48,282 nucleotides of DNA from Gammaproteobacteria bacterium (lineage in GTDB: Bacteria > Pseudomonadota > Gammaproteobacteria > Pseudomonadales > Azotimanducaceae): contig JAJFKA010000166.1 in NCBI GenBank assembly GCA_021773555.1, forward strand, positions 1-48,282. Reading direction: 5' to 3'. The notes under the pieces were generated by a model. That model was not told the DNA's origin and did no database searches. It worked only from the letters and a program-made list of their open reading frames with translations. This document shows positions 24,713 to 34,283 of this stretch, piece after piece. A program made the position numbers and the translations under genes. Numbering within the stretch: the stretch's first letter is position 1; every line of letters begins with the position of its first letter.

Positions 24713-25551
24713 GTGAAAGCGGATCAAGCGACTCAGGCCCGACGTGGCTGGAGAAATTATCTGCGGCCTTTACTGGAGAGCCCAGTTCCAGGGCTGAACT
24801 GATTGAGCTGTTACGGGCATCTGAACAGAGGGATCTGCTGGATGCGGAGGCGCTCAGCATTATCGAAGGCGCGCTCGTTGTTTCTGACATGCAGGCGCGT
24901 GAGATCATGATTCCCCGATCCCAGGTTGTATTTGTTCGTCTGGAGATGACCCCTGATGAGTTTCTGCCGTTGATGATGGAGTCAGGTCACTCCAGATTTC
25001 CAGTTATCAGCGAAAACTCAGATGATGTCGTAGGCATATTACTCGCCAAGGACCTGTTGCCACTGGCAATGACCGACAAAAAGTCAAAATTCAATATGCG
25101 CAACCTGCTCCGCCCCTGTACTGCGATACCGGAGAGCAAAAGGTTGAATGTGTTGCTTGAAGAATTTCGTACTACCAGAAATCACCTCGCAGTTGTCTAC
25201 GATGAGTATGGCGGCGTCTCGGGAATCGTCACCATTGAGGATGTGTTGGAACAAATCGTTGGTGAGATCGAGGATGAGTTCGATTTCGATGAAGATGACA
25301 ACATTAAGCGCCATGCTGACGAGAGCTTTACCATAAAGGCGTTAACGCCGATTTCGGATTTTAACGAACAGTTTCAATCGAAATTCAGCGATGAGGAATT
25401 CGATACGATTGGCGGAATAGTGACTCAATCCTTTGGTCACTTGCCCAAGCGGGATGAGGAGGTTGAGATCGCCGGTTATAACTTCAAAGTGCTCAACGCA
25501 GATTCGAGGCGTATCCACCTGCTTAAACTGACAGCCGCTGAAGCGGACTGA
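24709..25551 (+). CDS. corC: CorC/YbeX-type CBS-domain protein
   Basis: This 280-residue protein belongs to the CorC/YbeX family, linked to Mg2+/Co2+ efflux and ribosome metabolism. It has two CBS domains (from AREIMIPRSQVVFV to LLAKDLLPLAM, and NLLRPCTAIPESKRLNVLL to GIVTIEDVLEQIVGEI), an acidic linker (EDEFDFDEDDN) and the transporter-associated CorC_HlyC domain (ESFTIKALTPISDFNEQF to HLLKL). There is no membrane segment, as expected for CorC. It begins inside the end of ybeY. Confidence 0.95.
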   Translation: MSESGSSDSGPTWLEKLSAAFTGEPSSRAELIELLRASEQRDLLDAEALSIIEGALVVSDMQAREIMIPRSQVVFVRLEMTPDEFLPLMMESGHSRFPVISENSDDVVGILLAKDLLPLAMTDKKSKFNMRNLLRPCTAIPESKRLNVLLEEFRTTRNHLAVVYDEYGGVSGIVTIEDVLEQIVGEIEDEFDFDEDDNIKRHADESFTIKALTPISDFNEQFQSKFSDEEFDTIGGIVTQSFGHLPKRDEEVEIAGYNFKVLNADSRRIHLLKLTAAEAD

Positions 25552-25553
25552 TA

Positions 25554-27059
25554 TTGCATCCGGGAAACGCCGTGCCGTATTACTGGAATCTGGTCAATTC
25601 CCGACCAGGCGGCAACCTCATCGCAGCCCTTGCTGGTACCTTGCTACCTTTGTCTCTGGCTCCTTTTGGCCTCTGGCCACTCGCCTTTGTCAGCATCCTG
25701 CTGTTACTGATAGTTGTTCGTGGCCAGTCGATACAACGCAGTGCCGAACGATTTTATCTACACAGTCTTGGAATGAACGGTGCCGGTGCATCGTGGATTT
25801 TTGTGAGCGTGCATGTATACGGCGGTGCCTCAGTACTCCTGGCAGGATTTCTGGTTACGTTGCTGGTGGCATCCTGGTCACTCATTGGCTTGTTGCATGG
25901 CTATCTTTACGGGAGATTCATCGCGCCAGGAAAATTCGCGATTGTGTTGGGATTTCCAGCACTCTGGGTTTTAGTTGAATGGTTCCGTGGCTGGTTTCTG
26001 ACAGGTTTCCCCTGGCTGTATCTGGGATACGGCCAGGTTGATTCCTGGCTGGTGGGTTATGCGCCTGTGTCGGGCGTACTGGCGTTAAGTTTCTTCTCAT
26101 GCGTGACAGCCGGATTGATTTTTGATGGATGGATCAGGCGAAGCTGGCGAAACCTCATTTACCTTGGCTTCATCTGGCTGACCGGTTATGGGTTATGGCA
26201 GGTTACTTTTGTGCACCCGCAAGGTCAGCTCATAGTTGCTGCCGTGCAGGGTAATGTAGACCAGCACACCAAGTGGCGTCGAGACATGGTAATGCCAATC
26301 ATCAGGAACTATCTCGAGCTAACGGAGAATCACTGGGGTGCTGATTTGATCGTATGGCCTGAAGCTGCGGTTACGCTTTTCAAGGCAGATGCCATGACTT
26401 TGTTAAATGAACTGGATGCCAAAGGCAAGCACAACGAATCGACGCTGTTGTTGGGAATCCCGGCTCGGGACGAGCAGGGTAAGCTCCGCAATACGGCCAT
26501 GGCACTCGGCGCAGGACAGGGGGAGTACCACAAGCGACGACTGGTTCCGTTTGGTGAATACGTACCACTCGAAGATTTTCTGCGCGGCATTATTCAGTTG
26601 TTTGATCTGCCCATGTCAAGGAATACACCGGGAGCCGATGTTCAGACGCCAATCACGGCTGGAAAGCTAAAGCTATCATTGTCGATATGTTATGAAGTGA
26701 TCTACCCGGAATTAGTCCGAACCACCGTCGACTCGCCAGATCTGTTAGTCACGATCAGCAATGATACCTGGTTTGGCACATCCATTGGTCCTTTGCAGCA
26801 CATGCAGATGGCGCAGATGCGAGCCATTGAAAACGGACGTTTCCTGCTGCGCGCAACTAACAACGGAGTCACTGCACTGGTCAATCACCGCGGCGAACCG
26901 GTATCGCTGCTCCCCAGATTTGAGCCTGGTGTGTTGTCGGGGACTGCAGACATCATGCACGGGCTGACACCGTTTCACCGCTTTGGACAACTGCCATTGT
27001 TGGTCTTTTGTGCGAGTCTGTTGGTGCTGCTTAAGGTGATAAGCAGGCCTCCAGGCTAA
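25554..27059 (+). CDS. lnt: Apolipoprotein N-acyltransferase
   Basis: This 501-residue inner-membrane enzyme adds the third acyl chain to lipoproteins. The N-terminal half has six or so membrane helices, and the C-terminal nitrilase-like domain faces the periplasm. The Glu-Lys-Cys triad is visible in VWPEAAVTL, YHKRRLVPFGEYVPLE and SICYEVIYPE. The TTG at 25554 lies 2 bp after the corC stop; a GTG at 25572 is an alternative. Its last 4 bp overlap the convergent epoxide hydrolase gene. In E. coli leuS follows nearby; here 4.7 kb is inserted. Confidence 0.95.
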   Translation: MHPGNAVPYYWNLVNSRPGGNLIAALAGTLLPLSLAPFGLWPLAFVSILLLLIVVRGQSIQRSAERFYLHSLGMNGAGASWIFVSVHVYGGASVLLAGFLVTLLVASWSLIGLLHGYLYGRFIAPGKFAIVLGFPALWVLVEWFRGWFLTGFPWLYLGYGQVDSWLVGYAPVSGVLALSFFSCVTAGLIFDGWIRRSWRNLIYLGFIWLTGYGLWQVTFVHPQGQLIVAAVQGNVDQHTKWRRDMVMPIIRNYLELTENHWGADLIVWPEAAVTLFKADAMTLLNELDAKGKHNESTLLLGIPARDEQGKLRNTAMALGAGQGEYHKRRLVPFGEYVPLEDFLRGIIQLFDLPMSRNTPGADVQTPITAGKLKLSLSICYEVIYPELVRTTVDSPDLLVTISNDTWFGTSIGPLQHMQMAQMRAIENGRFLLRATNNGVTALVNHRGEPVSLLPRFEPGVLSGTADIMHGLTPFHRFGQLPLLVFCASLLVLLKVISRPPG

Positions 27060-28111
27060 ATCCTGGCAGGTTTGAGAAATCCGGGTACTTCCCGGGCCAG
27101 CCAGGAAACCAGTTCCCGGTTCACATCAGCGGGTTTTTCCTGTGCCATCCAGTGTCCTGAGTAAACAACGGCTTCGGTCAGGTTAGTACAATATTTCCGC
27201 ATGGGTTCAGGCAAGCGGGAAGTGATGGATTCACAGGTTGAATCATACTGAGCTGCGATGAAAAGCGCCGGAAGTTCCAGCCGACCACCATTAACCGCCG
27301 TTTTGAAATATTCAGCATTAGCCTGGTGATTCATATACCAGCTATTTGGACCAAAAAAACCATTCCTTTTAAGGGAATCGCCATAGACTTTTAATTCCTG
27401 TTCACTGATCACATCATCGTCTCTCGGTACCTCTGGGGCTTCTCCCGTACCTCCGAACCAGCCGCCATTCCTGCGCACCAGTGCCGTCCCAGATACCTGA
27501 CCAAACCCCGCCGGATCTGCCTTTCTGAAAATAAGCTGCACCATATTGTGGGCGTTGGCATCCATGGGTTTGGTGGCTGCCTCAAAGTTTTCCTCGTAAT
27601 AGCGCATGTATTCCCACTGGCCTGCAGGAAAATCTGCCTCCGGGTAAAGGTTTCGATCAACGAGTTGAATGACCTCATCGAGACCCCGCTCGATGCTGGC
27701 ATAGGGTACACACAGGCTGGCGACTGCAACGCAACGATCTGGATGGTGGCTCGCCATATTCCAGGCAACCGGGCTTCCCCAATCGTGTCCAACCCACACT
27801 GCACGTTCCTGACCAAGGCTATCGATTAGCTCAAGCATATCCTCGATGATCAGGGCCTGGGCGTACTCCTGGTGGCGCGCATAGATGCTGGAGCGACCGT
27901 ATCCGCGCATATCCGGTGCAACGGCGTGCAAGCCCATGGCGGCAAAAAACTGAAGCTGGTGGCGCCAGCTGAGAGAAAGTTCCGGCCAGCCATGAGTAAA
28001 GATGATGAGAGGACCGTCTTTTGGTCCAGCGTCCAGATAGGCAGTGGTATGCCGCCTGGTTTCGAGCACATTGGCGGATAAGCCCGGTGGAACAAAGTCG
28101 TTGTTGGCCAT
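27056..28111 (-). CDS. Epoxide hydrolase-like alpha/beta hydrolase
   Basis: This 351-residue soluble hydrolase has the epoxide-hydrolase pattern: oxyanion motif FTHGWPELSLSWRHQ, DMRGYGRSS, nucleophile elbow GHDWGSPVAWN with an aspartate nucleophile, and a C-terminal histidine in YSGHWMAQEKP. A cap region lies between. It should open epoxides to diols, although some homologues are haloalkane dehalogenase-like or esterases. No signal peptide is seen. The gene lies 6 bp after the M15-like gene on the minus strand, and its 3' end overlaps the end of lnt. Confidence 0.87.
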   Translation of the reverse strand: MANNDFVPPGLSANVLETRRHTTAYLDAGPKDGPLIIFTHGWPELSLSWRHQLQFFAAMGLHAVAPDMRGYGRSSIYARHQEYAQALIIEDMLELIDSLGQERAVWVGHDWGSPVAWNMASHHPDRCVAVASLCVPYASIERGLDEVIQLVDRNLYPEADFPAGQWEYMRYYEENFEAATKPMDANAHNMVQLIFRKADPAGFGQVSGTALVRRNGGWFGGTGEAPEVPRDDDVISEQELKVYGDSLKRNGFFGPNSWYMNHQANAEYFKTAVNGGRLELPALFIAAQYDSTCESITSRLPEPMRKYCTNLTEAVVYSGHWMAQEKPADVNRELVSWLAREVPGFLKPARI

Positions 28112-28117
28112 AGCGAA

Positions 28118-28792
28118 TTATCCATTACCTCCTGGTTGCGAGAGAGAGTCGATCCAGGCCTGGTAAGCCGCACTGTGGTTTCCTTCAAAATCAGGAAGCC
28201 CGGACCTTGTAAGAATACCTTTCTTACCCGTGTTCGGATTGGGTACCTGGCTCTGGATCAGCTTTTCCGGTACCGGCCCGGCATACCAGCCGATATTGAA
28301 TGCGGCGAGGTTGGGGTAAAACGTCATGATGCAATAATCGGGGACATGATCGTGAATCCACCAGGCAAGTGCTGTCCAGTCCCCGGTCTCTTCATAATAG
28401 TCGACGAATGAATTGACTACGATGCAGGCCATGGCACCGTAGTTGCCCAGATCATCTTTAACATCCCAGATGTGCCGCGCAAAATTTCTCTCATTCGATG
28501 CGCAGTTGTAGTTTTTCTCGTTGCCTATACGATTGACGATCGGAGATCGGTAAGCTGAGCGAATACTGACCTTGCCCAGTTGTGCCTGGATTGGTTCAAG
28601 CACTTTTTCGCACAAACCGGTGCCTGCCAGGACTGCCAGATCCGGGTCCTCGGGATAGTTAACAAGGCCCTCAATCTGGGCAATCTCTGAATGCAGGAAA
28701 TCACGCATAAAAAAGCTTTTGGACAAGCGTACACGACCGAAATCTTCAAGTCGTTTCAGACTGGGTGTATCTTTGCTCATAACGTTACTCAT
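28118..28792 (-). CDS. M15 peptidase-like protein (putative)
   Basis: This 224-residue protein has no signal peptide or membrane helix. The segment VSIRSAYRSPIVNRIGN resembles the strand-and-loop found before the zinc site in M15 D-Ala-D-Ala peptidases. NFARHIWDV and WWIHDHVPDYCIM offer possible metal ligands, but the classic SxHxxGxAxD motif is not intact. I consider the fold assignment tentative. The start is ATG at 28792; an ATG at 28780 is equally possible. It is followed after 6 bp by the epoxide hydrolase gene. Confidence 0.5.
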   Translation of the reverse strand: MSNVMSKDTPSLKRLEDFGRVRLSKSFFMRDFLHSEIAQIEGLVNYPEDPDLAVLAGTGLCEKVLEPIQAQLGKVSIRSAYRSPIVNRIGNEKNYNCASNERNFARHIWDVKDDLGNYGAMACIVVNSFVDYYEETGDWTALAWWIHDHVPDYCIMTFYPNLAAFNIGWYAGPVPEKLIQSQVPNPNTGKKGILTRSGLPDFEGNHSAAYQAWIDSLSQPGGNG

Positions 28793-28962
28793 GGTTTATC
28801 TGGACGTTGCTCTATCTCCGGAATCTGGCTTGAAAGCGCATTCAGGTCGACACCCGGAACGGATGTGATAAGGCGCATTGTAAGGTCCTGATTGAGGGTG
28901 CCAGAGCGATGAAAAATATCATCTAACTCTGACGCAGATCATTCTTAAAACAGCATAGTCAG

Positions 28963-28968
28963 TATAAT
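28963..28968 (+). promoter_or_regulatory. TATAAT box upstream of the phasin-like gene
   Basis: A perfect -10 hexamer lies 41 nt before the ATG at 29010. No clear -35 is seen at the correct distance (the bases there read CATTCT). A GAGGAGG ribosome site follows at about 28996. The remaining part of 28793-28962 shows no gene. Confidence 0.3.
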
Positions 28969-29009
28969 GTGTCGCTGGCGTTAACAACAGCCACGAGGAG
29001 GTATCAAGC

Positions 29010-29402
29010 ATGCAGCCCGACTTAACAGAGTCTTTGAGGCCTGAGGTGTTGCGCCTGGTCGAAGACGCGGCGGGTGCTGAAATCATCAGTACTACCGGTC
29101 TCATCGAGACAATCGGCGTTGCTGCAGAAGCAATGATGAACTTCTCCGCCATCTGGCGGGACCAGCTGCACCAGGCGGTGAACGACTATCAACAAACCTT
29201 TCATGACGCCAGCGTCGTGTCAGATCCCGGGGCTTTGGCCAGCATACTCGCCGGGCATATGTCGCGCCGGATAGAGCATAATGCCGAGGGTTATGCCCAG
29301 TGGCTCGAAATCGTGGGTCGGGAACACCGGAAGCTGGTAGATATGCACCTGGCAATGACTGGTCTGATATTCGGGCAGGGTGTCCAGCGTAGTCAGCCAT
29401 AG
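29010..29402 (+). CDS. Phasin-like helical protein (putative)
   Basis: This 130-residue protein is almost entirely alpha-helical and soluble, with alternating hydrophobic and charged residues (LIETIGVAAEAMMNFSAIWRDQ, then QLHQAVNDYQQTFHDAS and EHNAEGYAQWLEIVGREH). Length and composition fit phasins, which coat PHA granules, and the window also encodes PhaR. The similarity is by style, not by a strict motif, so this is a hypothesis. The ATG has a strong GAGGAGG 8 nt upstream. It stands alone between divergent and riboswitch regions. Confidence 0.5.
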   Translation: MQPDLTESLRPEVLRLVEDAAGAEIISTTGLIETIGVAAEAMMNFSAIWRDQLHQAVNDYQQTFHDASVVSDPGALASILAGHMSRRIEHNAEGYAQWLEIVGREHRKLVDMHLAMTGLIFGQGVQRSQP

Positions 29403-29429
29403 CGAAACCCGCGTCTGCTAAATAGCCGG

Positions 29430-29458
29430 TTGACCCGGTTCACCATGGTCCCTAAGAT
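29430..29458 (+). promoter_or_regulatory. Candidate sigma-70 promoter for the cobalamin riboswitch and btuB
   Basis: TTGACC (29430-29435) and TAAGAT (29453-29458) are separated by exactly 17 nt. Start of transcription would fall near 29465, just before the riboswitch begins. The position fits the function well. Confidence 0.55.
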
Positions 29459-29477
29459 GACCTCCGTCTAACAGTGT

Positions 29478-29682
29478 GAGGTGTCCTCGAAATCAGTCGA
29501 TAAGAGGATGAAACGGGAAGCCAGTGAGTGCCTGGAAACAGGTCCGCAAGTCTGGCGCTGCCCCCGCAACGGTAGACGAGTGGTTTCTTCGAAATGCCAC
29601 TGTGTTCACAGAGCACGGGAAGGTGAAGGAACCGGATGCCCGCCATCGACTCGTAAGCCCGGAGACCGGCCTTAATCACCAC
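29478..29682 (+). promoter_or_regulatory. Cobalamin riboswitch
   Basis: The adenosylcobalamin aptamer is recognisable. The core GCTGCCCCCGCAACGGTA (29557-29574) is the B12 box, GGGAAGCCAGTGAG lies upstream, and CCGGAGACCGGCC lies downstream (29660-29672). Closing strands GGTG (29480-29483) and CACC (29677-29680) can pair as P1. Between the aptamer and the btuB ATG, GCGGCG (29696-29701) can pair with CGCCGC (29737-29742), followed by TTAATTTTAAT, which looks like a terminator or expression platform. The predicted effect is repression of btuB when cobalamin is plentiful. Confidence 0.93.
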
Positions 29683-29695
29683 TAGCCAAAAACTC

Positions 29696-29752
29696 GCGGC
29701 GGGCGAGTGTGCTTGAATGTAAATTCTCTGCTTCAACGCCGCTTAATTTTAA
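29696..29752 (+). terminator. Possible riboswitch-controlled terminator
   Basis: Arms GCGGCG and CGCCGC enclose a 35-nt loop and are followed by a U-rich stretch. A competing small hairpin CTCGC/GCGAG (29693-29707) overlaps the left arm, so the two could be alternatives. The long loop lowers confidence. Confidence 0.3.
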
Positions 29753-29784
29753 TCTGTTCACTCGGGTGAGAGTGAGGAGGATTT

Positions 29785-31713
29785 ATGTTCAAGCGTGTGG
29801 CCGTCCCGTTGTATATTCAGATTTGCCTGTTGTTCTGTTTGCCGTCGTATTGCATTGCCGATGCCGGTGTGATCGAAAGACCGACCCTCGAGGTGTTATC
29901 AGTTACTGCCTCGATCTCGCCATTGTTGATCAGTGATACAGGGAGCTCGATTAGTGTTATCAGCAAGGAGCAGATTCTAAGGCGAAATGCAGTAAACGTG
30001 TCAGACCTGCTTCGAGAGATACCAGGTATCGCGGTGAGTCAACAGGGTTCGCTTGGTTCAGTGACGCAGGTACGAGTACGTGGTGCCGAGGCCAATCAGG
30101 TGCTGGTGTTGATTGATGGTGTTGAAGCCAACGACGTCGCCCAGGGGAGTGAATTTAACTTCGCTCACTTGCGGGCGAACCAGATTGAGCGTATTGAAAT
30201 CGTTCGGGGTCCGCAAAGCGCCATCTGGGGAAGTGATGCCATGGCCGGGGTGATCAATGTGATTACTCGCCCGGGTCAGACACAGGGGATAAGCTTTCGA
30301 GGCAATGTAGAAGCCGGATCGTTCGATACCGCCAGCGCTGGATTCGGTGTCCAGTACGGCAGTGACAGACATCAGTCGAACTTGACGATAGACCGATTCA
30401 ATACCCGCGGGACCAACATATCGAGACACGGCGGTGAACAGGACGGTTACCGGAATTCCACGGTGAACCTCTCGGGAAGTACGCGCTTCGCAGATCAATT
30501 TGAACTGACCTACCTGCTTCGACATTCGGATACGACGAGCGAATTTGATGATGTCGATTTCGCTACCACCGGTTTACCGGTTGACGCAGGCTTTGAAACG
30601 CGCAGCCGGCAGGATTACCTGGGCCTGTCTGCCATTTTCCGGGGTGATCGTCTGGACCAGATTTTATCAATATCCAGAATTGATACGGATAATGTTACCC
30701 GTACAGCGGCTACCGTCGATGACGTTGTCAGCGGAATCAAGGAGAAACTGCAATACCAGGCCAATCTGTTGCTGGACCGTCATACACTCACCGGGTTGCT
30801 GGAAGCAGAATCAGAATGGTATCAGCAGCAGGGCGCGACAACTTTTTTTGGCAATCCGAACAAGCGATTGAACGCAACTTCACGGGCAGCCGCTTTTGAG
30901 TATCGCTATAACGGCGACAGCCTGGATGTTTCCGCCAGTGCCCGACAGGCGCAAAACGATGAATTTGATGATTCAACCACCTGGAGGTTAACGGCTGCCT
31001 GGCGATTAGCAAACGGGACCACGACGCTATTTTCCTCTGTTGGCGAAAGTATCAAGAATCCAACCTTCACAGAACGGTTCGGATTTTTTGACAGTTTCAT
31101 CGGCAATCCGGAACTGCGCCCGGAGCAATCGTTCAGCTGGGAGGTTGGGATTCGACAATCCCTGCTGGATGGTCGCGCCAACTTCACCGCAGCCTGGTTC
31201 GATGCAAATCTCAGGCACGAAATTAACGGATTTGTTTTTGACCCGATCAATTCAGGATTTACCGCAGCGAATGTCAGCGGTGATTCCAGTCGTCGGGGAT
31301 TTGAATTCGGTTTCGGGTTTGCGGTGACCGAACGGTTGTCACTGAATGGCAGTTATACCTATCTTGATGCAACACAGCCCGATGCAAGCGGTAATCCTGT
31401 GATCGAAGTCCGCCGCCCAAAAAACGCGGGTTCGATCGGGGCTGGCTATGCGCATGGAAAATTAACGCTTAACCTGGCAGTGGTCCACACTGGTGAGCAG
31501 CAAGATGATTTCTTTCCACCATTTCCACCATTCCACGAGCGGGTCAGTCTTGATGGATTCACGCTGGTTAGTGTATCCGGCGGATATCGCATCAACGACC
31601 ACCTGGAAGTAACGCTCAGGCTGGAAAATCTGCTTGACCAGCGCTACGAGGAGGTCTTTGGCTTTACGCCGCCCGGGCCGAGTGGATTCGCCGGGGTTCG
31701 TATCAACTTTTAG
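29785..31713 (+). CDS. btuB: TonB-dependent vitamin B12 receptor BtuB
   Basis: This 642-residue outer-membrane receptor imports cobalamin using TonB energy. It has a signal peptide (YIQICLLFCLPSYCIA), a TonB-box-like ETLEVLSVTA-type segment at the mature N-terminus (TLEVLSVTASIS), a plug domain (ISVISKEQILRRNAVNVSD, then IEIVRGPQSAIWGSDAMAG) and a beta-barrel ending in FAGVRINF with a terminal phenylalanine. The riboswitch upstream gives the substrate. A GAGGAGG ribosome site precedes the ATG. No btuC, btuD or btuF is adjacent, so those partners must lie elsewhere. Confidence 0.92.
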   Translation: MFKRVAVPLYIQICLLFCLPSYCIADAGVIERPTLEVLSVTASISPLLISDTGSSISVISKEQILRRNAVNVSDLLREIPGIAVSQQGSLGSVTQVRVRGAEANQVLVLIDGVEANDVAQGSEFNFAHLRANQIERIEIVRGPQSAIWGSDAMAGVINVITRPGQTQGISFRGNVEAGSFDTASAGFGVQYGSDRHQSNLTIDRFNTRGTNISRHGGEQDGYRNSTVNLSGSTRFADQFELTYLLRHSDTTSEFDDVDFATTGLPVDAGFETRSRQDYLGLSAIFRGDRLDQILSISRIDTDNVTRTAATVDDVVSGIKEKLQYQANLLLDRHTLTGLLEAESEWYQQQGATTFFGNPNKRLNATSRAAAFEYRYNGDSLDVSASARQAQNDEFDDSTTWRLTAAWRLANGTTTLFSSVGESIKNPTFTERFGFFDSFIGNPELRPEQSFSWEVGIRQSLLDGRANFTAAWFDANLRHEINGFVFDPINSGFTAANVSGDSSRRGFEFGFGFAVTERLSLNGSYTYLDATQPDASGNPVIEVRRPKNAGSIGAGYAHGKLTLNLAVVHTGEQQDDFFPPFPPFHERVSLDGFTLVSVSGGYRINDHLEVTLRLENLLDQRYEEVFGFTPPGPSGFAGVRINF

Positions 31714-31754
31714 GGCACTGTTGTCGCGCATGGCCGTTGATACGAGCAAACCGC

Positions 31755-31782
31755 TTACCAAACTGGCGTGTTCATGTAGAAT
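31755..31782 (+). promoter_or_regulatory. Candidate promoter for leuS
   Basis: TTACCA (31755-31760) and TAGAAT (31777-31782) are spaced by 16 nt, matching 4 of 6 and 5 of 6 consensus bases. It lies 29 nt upstream of the leuS ATG. No clear terminator for btuB is seen in 31714-31754. Confidence 0.4.
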
Positions 31783-31811
31783 TGCGTTCTTTTAATGTTT
31801 AGTTGCTGGTA

Positions 31812-34283
31812 ATGGACCAAGAAGCACCCCCACAATTCTACAATCCTTCCCGGGCAGAGAGCGATGTCCAGGACTACTGGACATCGCACGGTACCTTTGA
31901 GGCGACTGAAAATAGCAGCCTGCCGAAATACTATTGTCTGGCGATGTTTCCATATCCGAGCGGCCAGTTACACATGGGGCACGTACGAACCTATACGCTG
32001 GGAGATGTCATAGGACGGTTTCAGCGGTTGCAGGGTAAAAACGTACTACAGCCGATGGGATGGGATGCGTTCGGGCTACCGGCGGAAAATGCCGCCATCA
32101 AGCACCAGGTACCACCGGCTAAGTGGACGATGCAGAACATTGCTCACATGAAAGCGCAGTTGCAGAGCCTGGGTTTCGCTTATGACTGGACCCGGGAGTT
32201 AGCGACCTGCGATCCGGACTATTACCGCTGGGAGCAGTGGTTTTTCACCCGCATGTTTAAAAAAGGTCTGGTCTACAAAAAAGCTGCCTGGGTTAACTGG
32301 GACCCGGTTGACCAGACTGTGCTGGCGAACGAGCAGGTGATCGACGGTCGTGGCTGGCGTTCCGATGCGCCGGTCGAGCGTCGTGAGTTAGCCCAGTGGT
32401 TCCTCAAAATTACCGATTATGCAGAGGAGTTATTAGACAACCTGGATCGCTTGCCGGGTTGGCCGGACAAGATAAAAACCATGCAGCGCAATTGGATTGG
32501 TCGATCCGAGGGCGTGGAGATCACCTTCCCAGGAGTGGATCAGCCTGGTATCACGGTCTATACCACCCGGCCGGATACCCTGTTTGGCACAACTTATCTG
32601 GCTGTTGCACCCCAGCACGAACTGGCGGTGGCCGCTGCAAAATCCAATCCGTCTCTGCAATTATTTCTGGATGAATGTAACCAGGTCAAAGTGGCTGAGG
32701 CAGAAATGGCGCAGCTTGAGAAAAAGGGCATGCCGACAGGACACTCTGCGCGACATCCCTTAACCGGAGTCGATGTCCCCATCTGGGTAGCTAACTTTGT
32801 GTTGATGGAATATGGCTCGGGTGCGGTAATGTCCGTGCCCGCGCATGATCAGCGTGACTGGGAATTTGCCAGGAAGTATGGTCTCCCGATTGCGCAGGTT
32901 ATCGAACCTGAAGCGGGTGAGATAGACCTCGAAAGCGCCTCGTTTACAGACAAGGGCAGACTGGTGAATTCCGGTGAGTTTGACGGGCTGAACTTCGATG
33001 AGGCGCGCAATGCCATTGCGACCAGACTGGAAGCCTTGAACCTCGGCAGCAGGCAGGTCAATTACCGGTTGAGAGACTGGGGAGTTTCCAGACAACGGTA
33101 CTGGGGATGCCCCATACCGATCATTCACTGCGACAAGTGTGGCCCCGTTGCTGTGCCAGAGTCTGAGTTACCGGTATTGTTGCCGACAGATGTCAGGTTT
33201 GAAGGTGTCGCCTCGCCATTAAAGTCAATGCCCGAGTGGTATGAAACCTCCTGCCCGGATTGTGGTGGACCGGCGGTTCGTGAAACCGACACCTTTGATA
33301 CGTTCATGGAGTCTTCGTGGTACTACGCGCGCTTTGCCTGCAGCAAACATAGCGAGTCGATGCTGGATGAGCGAGCTAAATACTGGGGTTCGGTTGATCA
33401 CTATGTGGGCGGTGAAGAACACGCCATCCTGCACCTGCTTTATGCAAGGTTTTTCCACAAGGTGATGCGTGATGAAGGCCTGGTTGACTCGGATGAACCG
33501 TTTGAAAAGCTGCTGATGCTGGGCATGGTGTTGCAGGACGGCGTCAAAATGTCCAAGTCCGCTGGTGATGCAGGGGATCCCCAGGTTCTCCTTGCGAAAT
33601 TTGGCGCTGATGCGGTGCGCATGGCCATGATGTTTGCAGCACCACCGGAACAGTCATTTGAATGGTCAGCGAACGGCGTGGAATCGGCGAATCGTTGGCT
33701 GCGCACTCGCTTGTGGAATCCGGTGATGGTGCACCTTGATGCCATCAATTCTGCCGGGATAACCACAATTGATAAGGCTGGCTTAACGGAGGCGCAGAAA
33801 GACATGCGTCGGATTACTCACGAGACACTGGCAAAAGCTGAGGATGATTACGGCAGACGGCTGACCTTTAACACGGTCATTGCAGCCGTGATGGCGATGA
33901 TGAACGCTGTGCAAAAGTTCCACGATGAGAGTAGTCAGGGAAGAGCCGTCGTGCATGAAGCATTGAATGCAGCGGTTTTGATCATGTCTCCGATTACCCC
34001 GCACATTTGTCACCTTTTGTGGCGCAAGCTGAACGATGAACCACTGGAATCAGCAGTCTGGTTGCGGGTCGATGAAACCGCACTGACCCGATCTGTGGTG
34101 AATGTGGTTGTTCAGGTCAATGGCAAGTTGCGTGGTCAATTGGAAGTCGCGCCTGATACAAGCCTCGAGGAAATTGAACGGGACGCAAGAGCGCTCGACA
34201 ACGTGGTCAAGTTCATGCACGACAAGACGGTCCGTAAAGTGATCAACGTACCCAACAAGCTGATTAATTTTGTTGTTGGATAA
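31812..34283 (+). CDS. leuS: Leucyl-tRNA synthetase
   Basis: This 823-residue class I enzyme charges tRNA-Leu. The HIGH motif appears as HMGH in [19 protein letters not shown], and the KMSKS motif is intact in [10 protein letters not shown]. The CP1 editing domain contains [17 protein letters not shown], and zinc-type cysteines occur in HCDKCG and CPDCGG. The C-terminal tRNA-binding domain ends at [16 protein letters not shown] take the ATG at 31812 (MDQEAPP), although a TTG lies at 31803. It overlaps lptE by 14 bp. Confidence 0.97.
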   Translation: MDQEAPPQFYNPSRAESDVQDYWTSHGTFEATENSSLPKYYCLAMFPYPSGQLHMGHVRTYTLGDVIGRFQRLQGKNVLQPMGWDAFGLPAENAAIKHQVPPAKWTMQNIAHMKAQLQSLGFAYDWTRELATCDPDYYRWEQWFFTRMFKKGLVYKKAAWVNWDPVDQTVLANEQVIDGRGWRSDAPVERRELAQWFLKITDYAEELLDNLDRLPGWPDKIKTMQRNWIGRSEGVEITFPGVDQPGITVYTTRPDTLFGTTYLAVAPQHELAVAAAKSNPSLQLFLDECNQVKVAEAEMAQLEKKGMPTGHSARHPLTGVDVPIWVANFVLMEYGSGAVMSVPAHDQRDWEFARKYGLPIAQVIEPEAGEIDLESASFTDKGRLVNSGEFDGLNFDEARNAIATRLEALNLGSRQVNYRLRDWGVSRQRYWGCPIPIIHCDKCGPVAVPESELPVLLPTDVRFEGVASPLKSMPEWYETSCPDCGGPAVRETDTFDTFMESSWYYARFACSKHSESMLDERAKYWGSVDHYVGGEEHAILHLLYARFFHKVMRDEGLVDSDEPFEKLLMLGMVLQDGVKMSKSAGDAGDPQVLLAKFGADAVRMAMMFAAPPEQSFEWSANGVESANRWLRTRLWNPVMVHLDAINSAGITTIDKAGLTEAQKDMRRITHETLAKAEDDYGRRLTFNTVIAAVMAMMNAVQKFHDESSQGRAVVHEALNAAVLIMSPITPHICHLLWRKLNDEPLESAVWLRVDETALTRSVVNVVVQVNGKLRGQLEVAPDTSLEEIERDARALDNVVKFMHDKTVRKVINVPNKLINFVVG

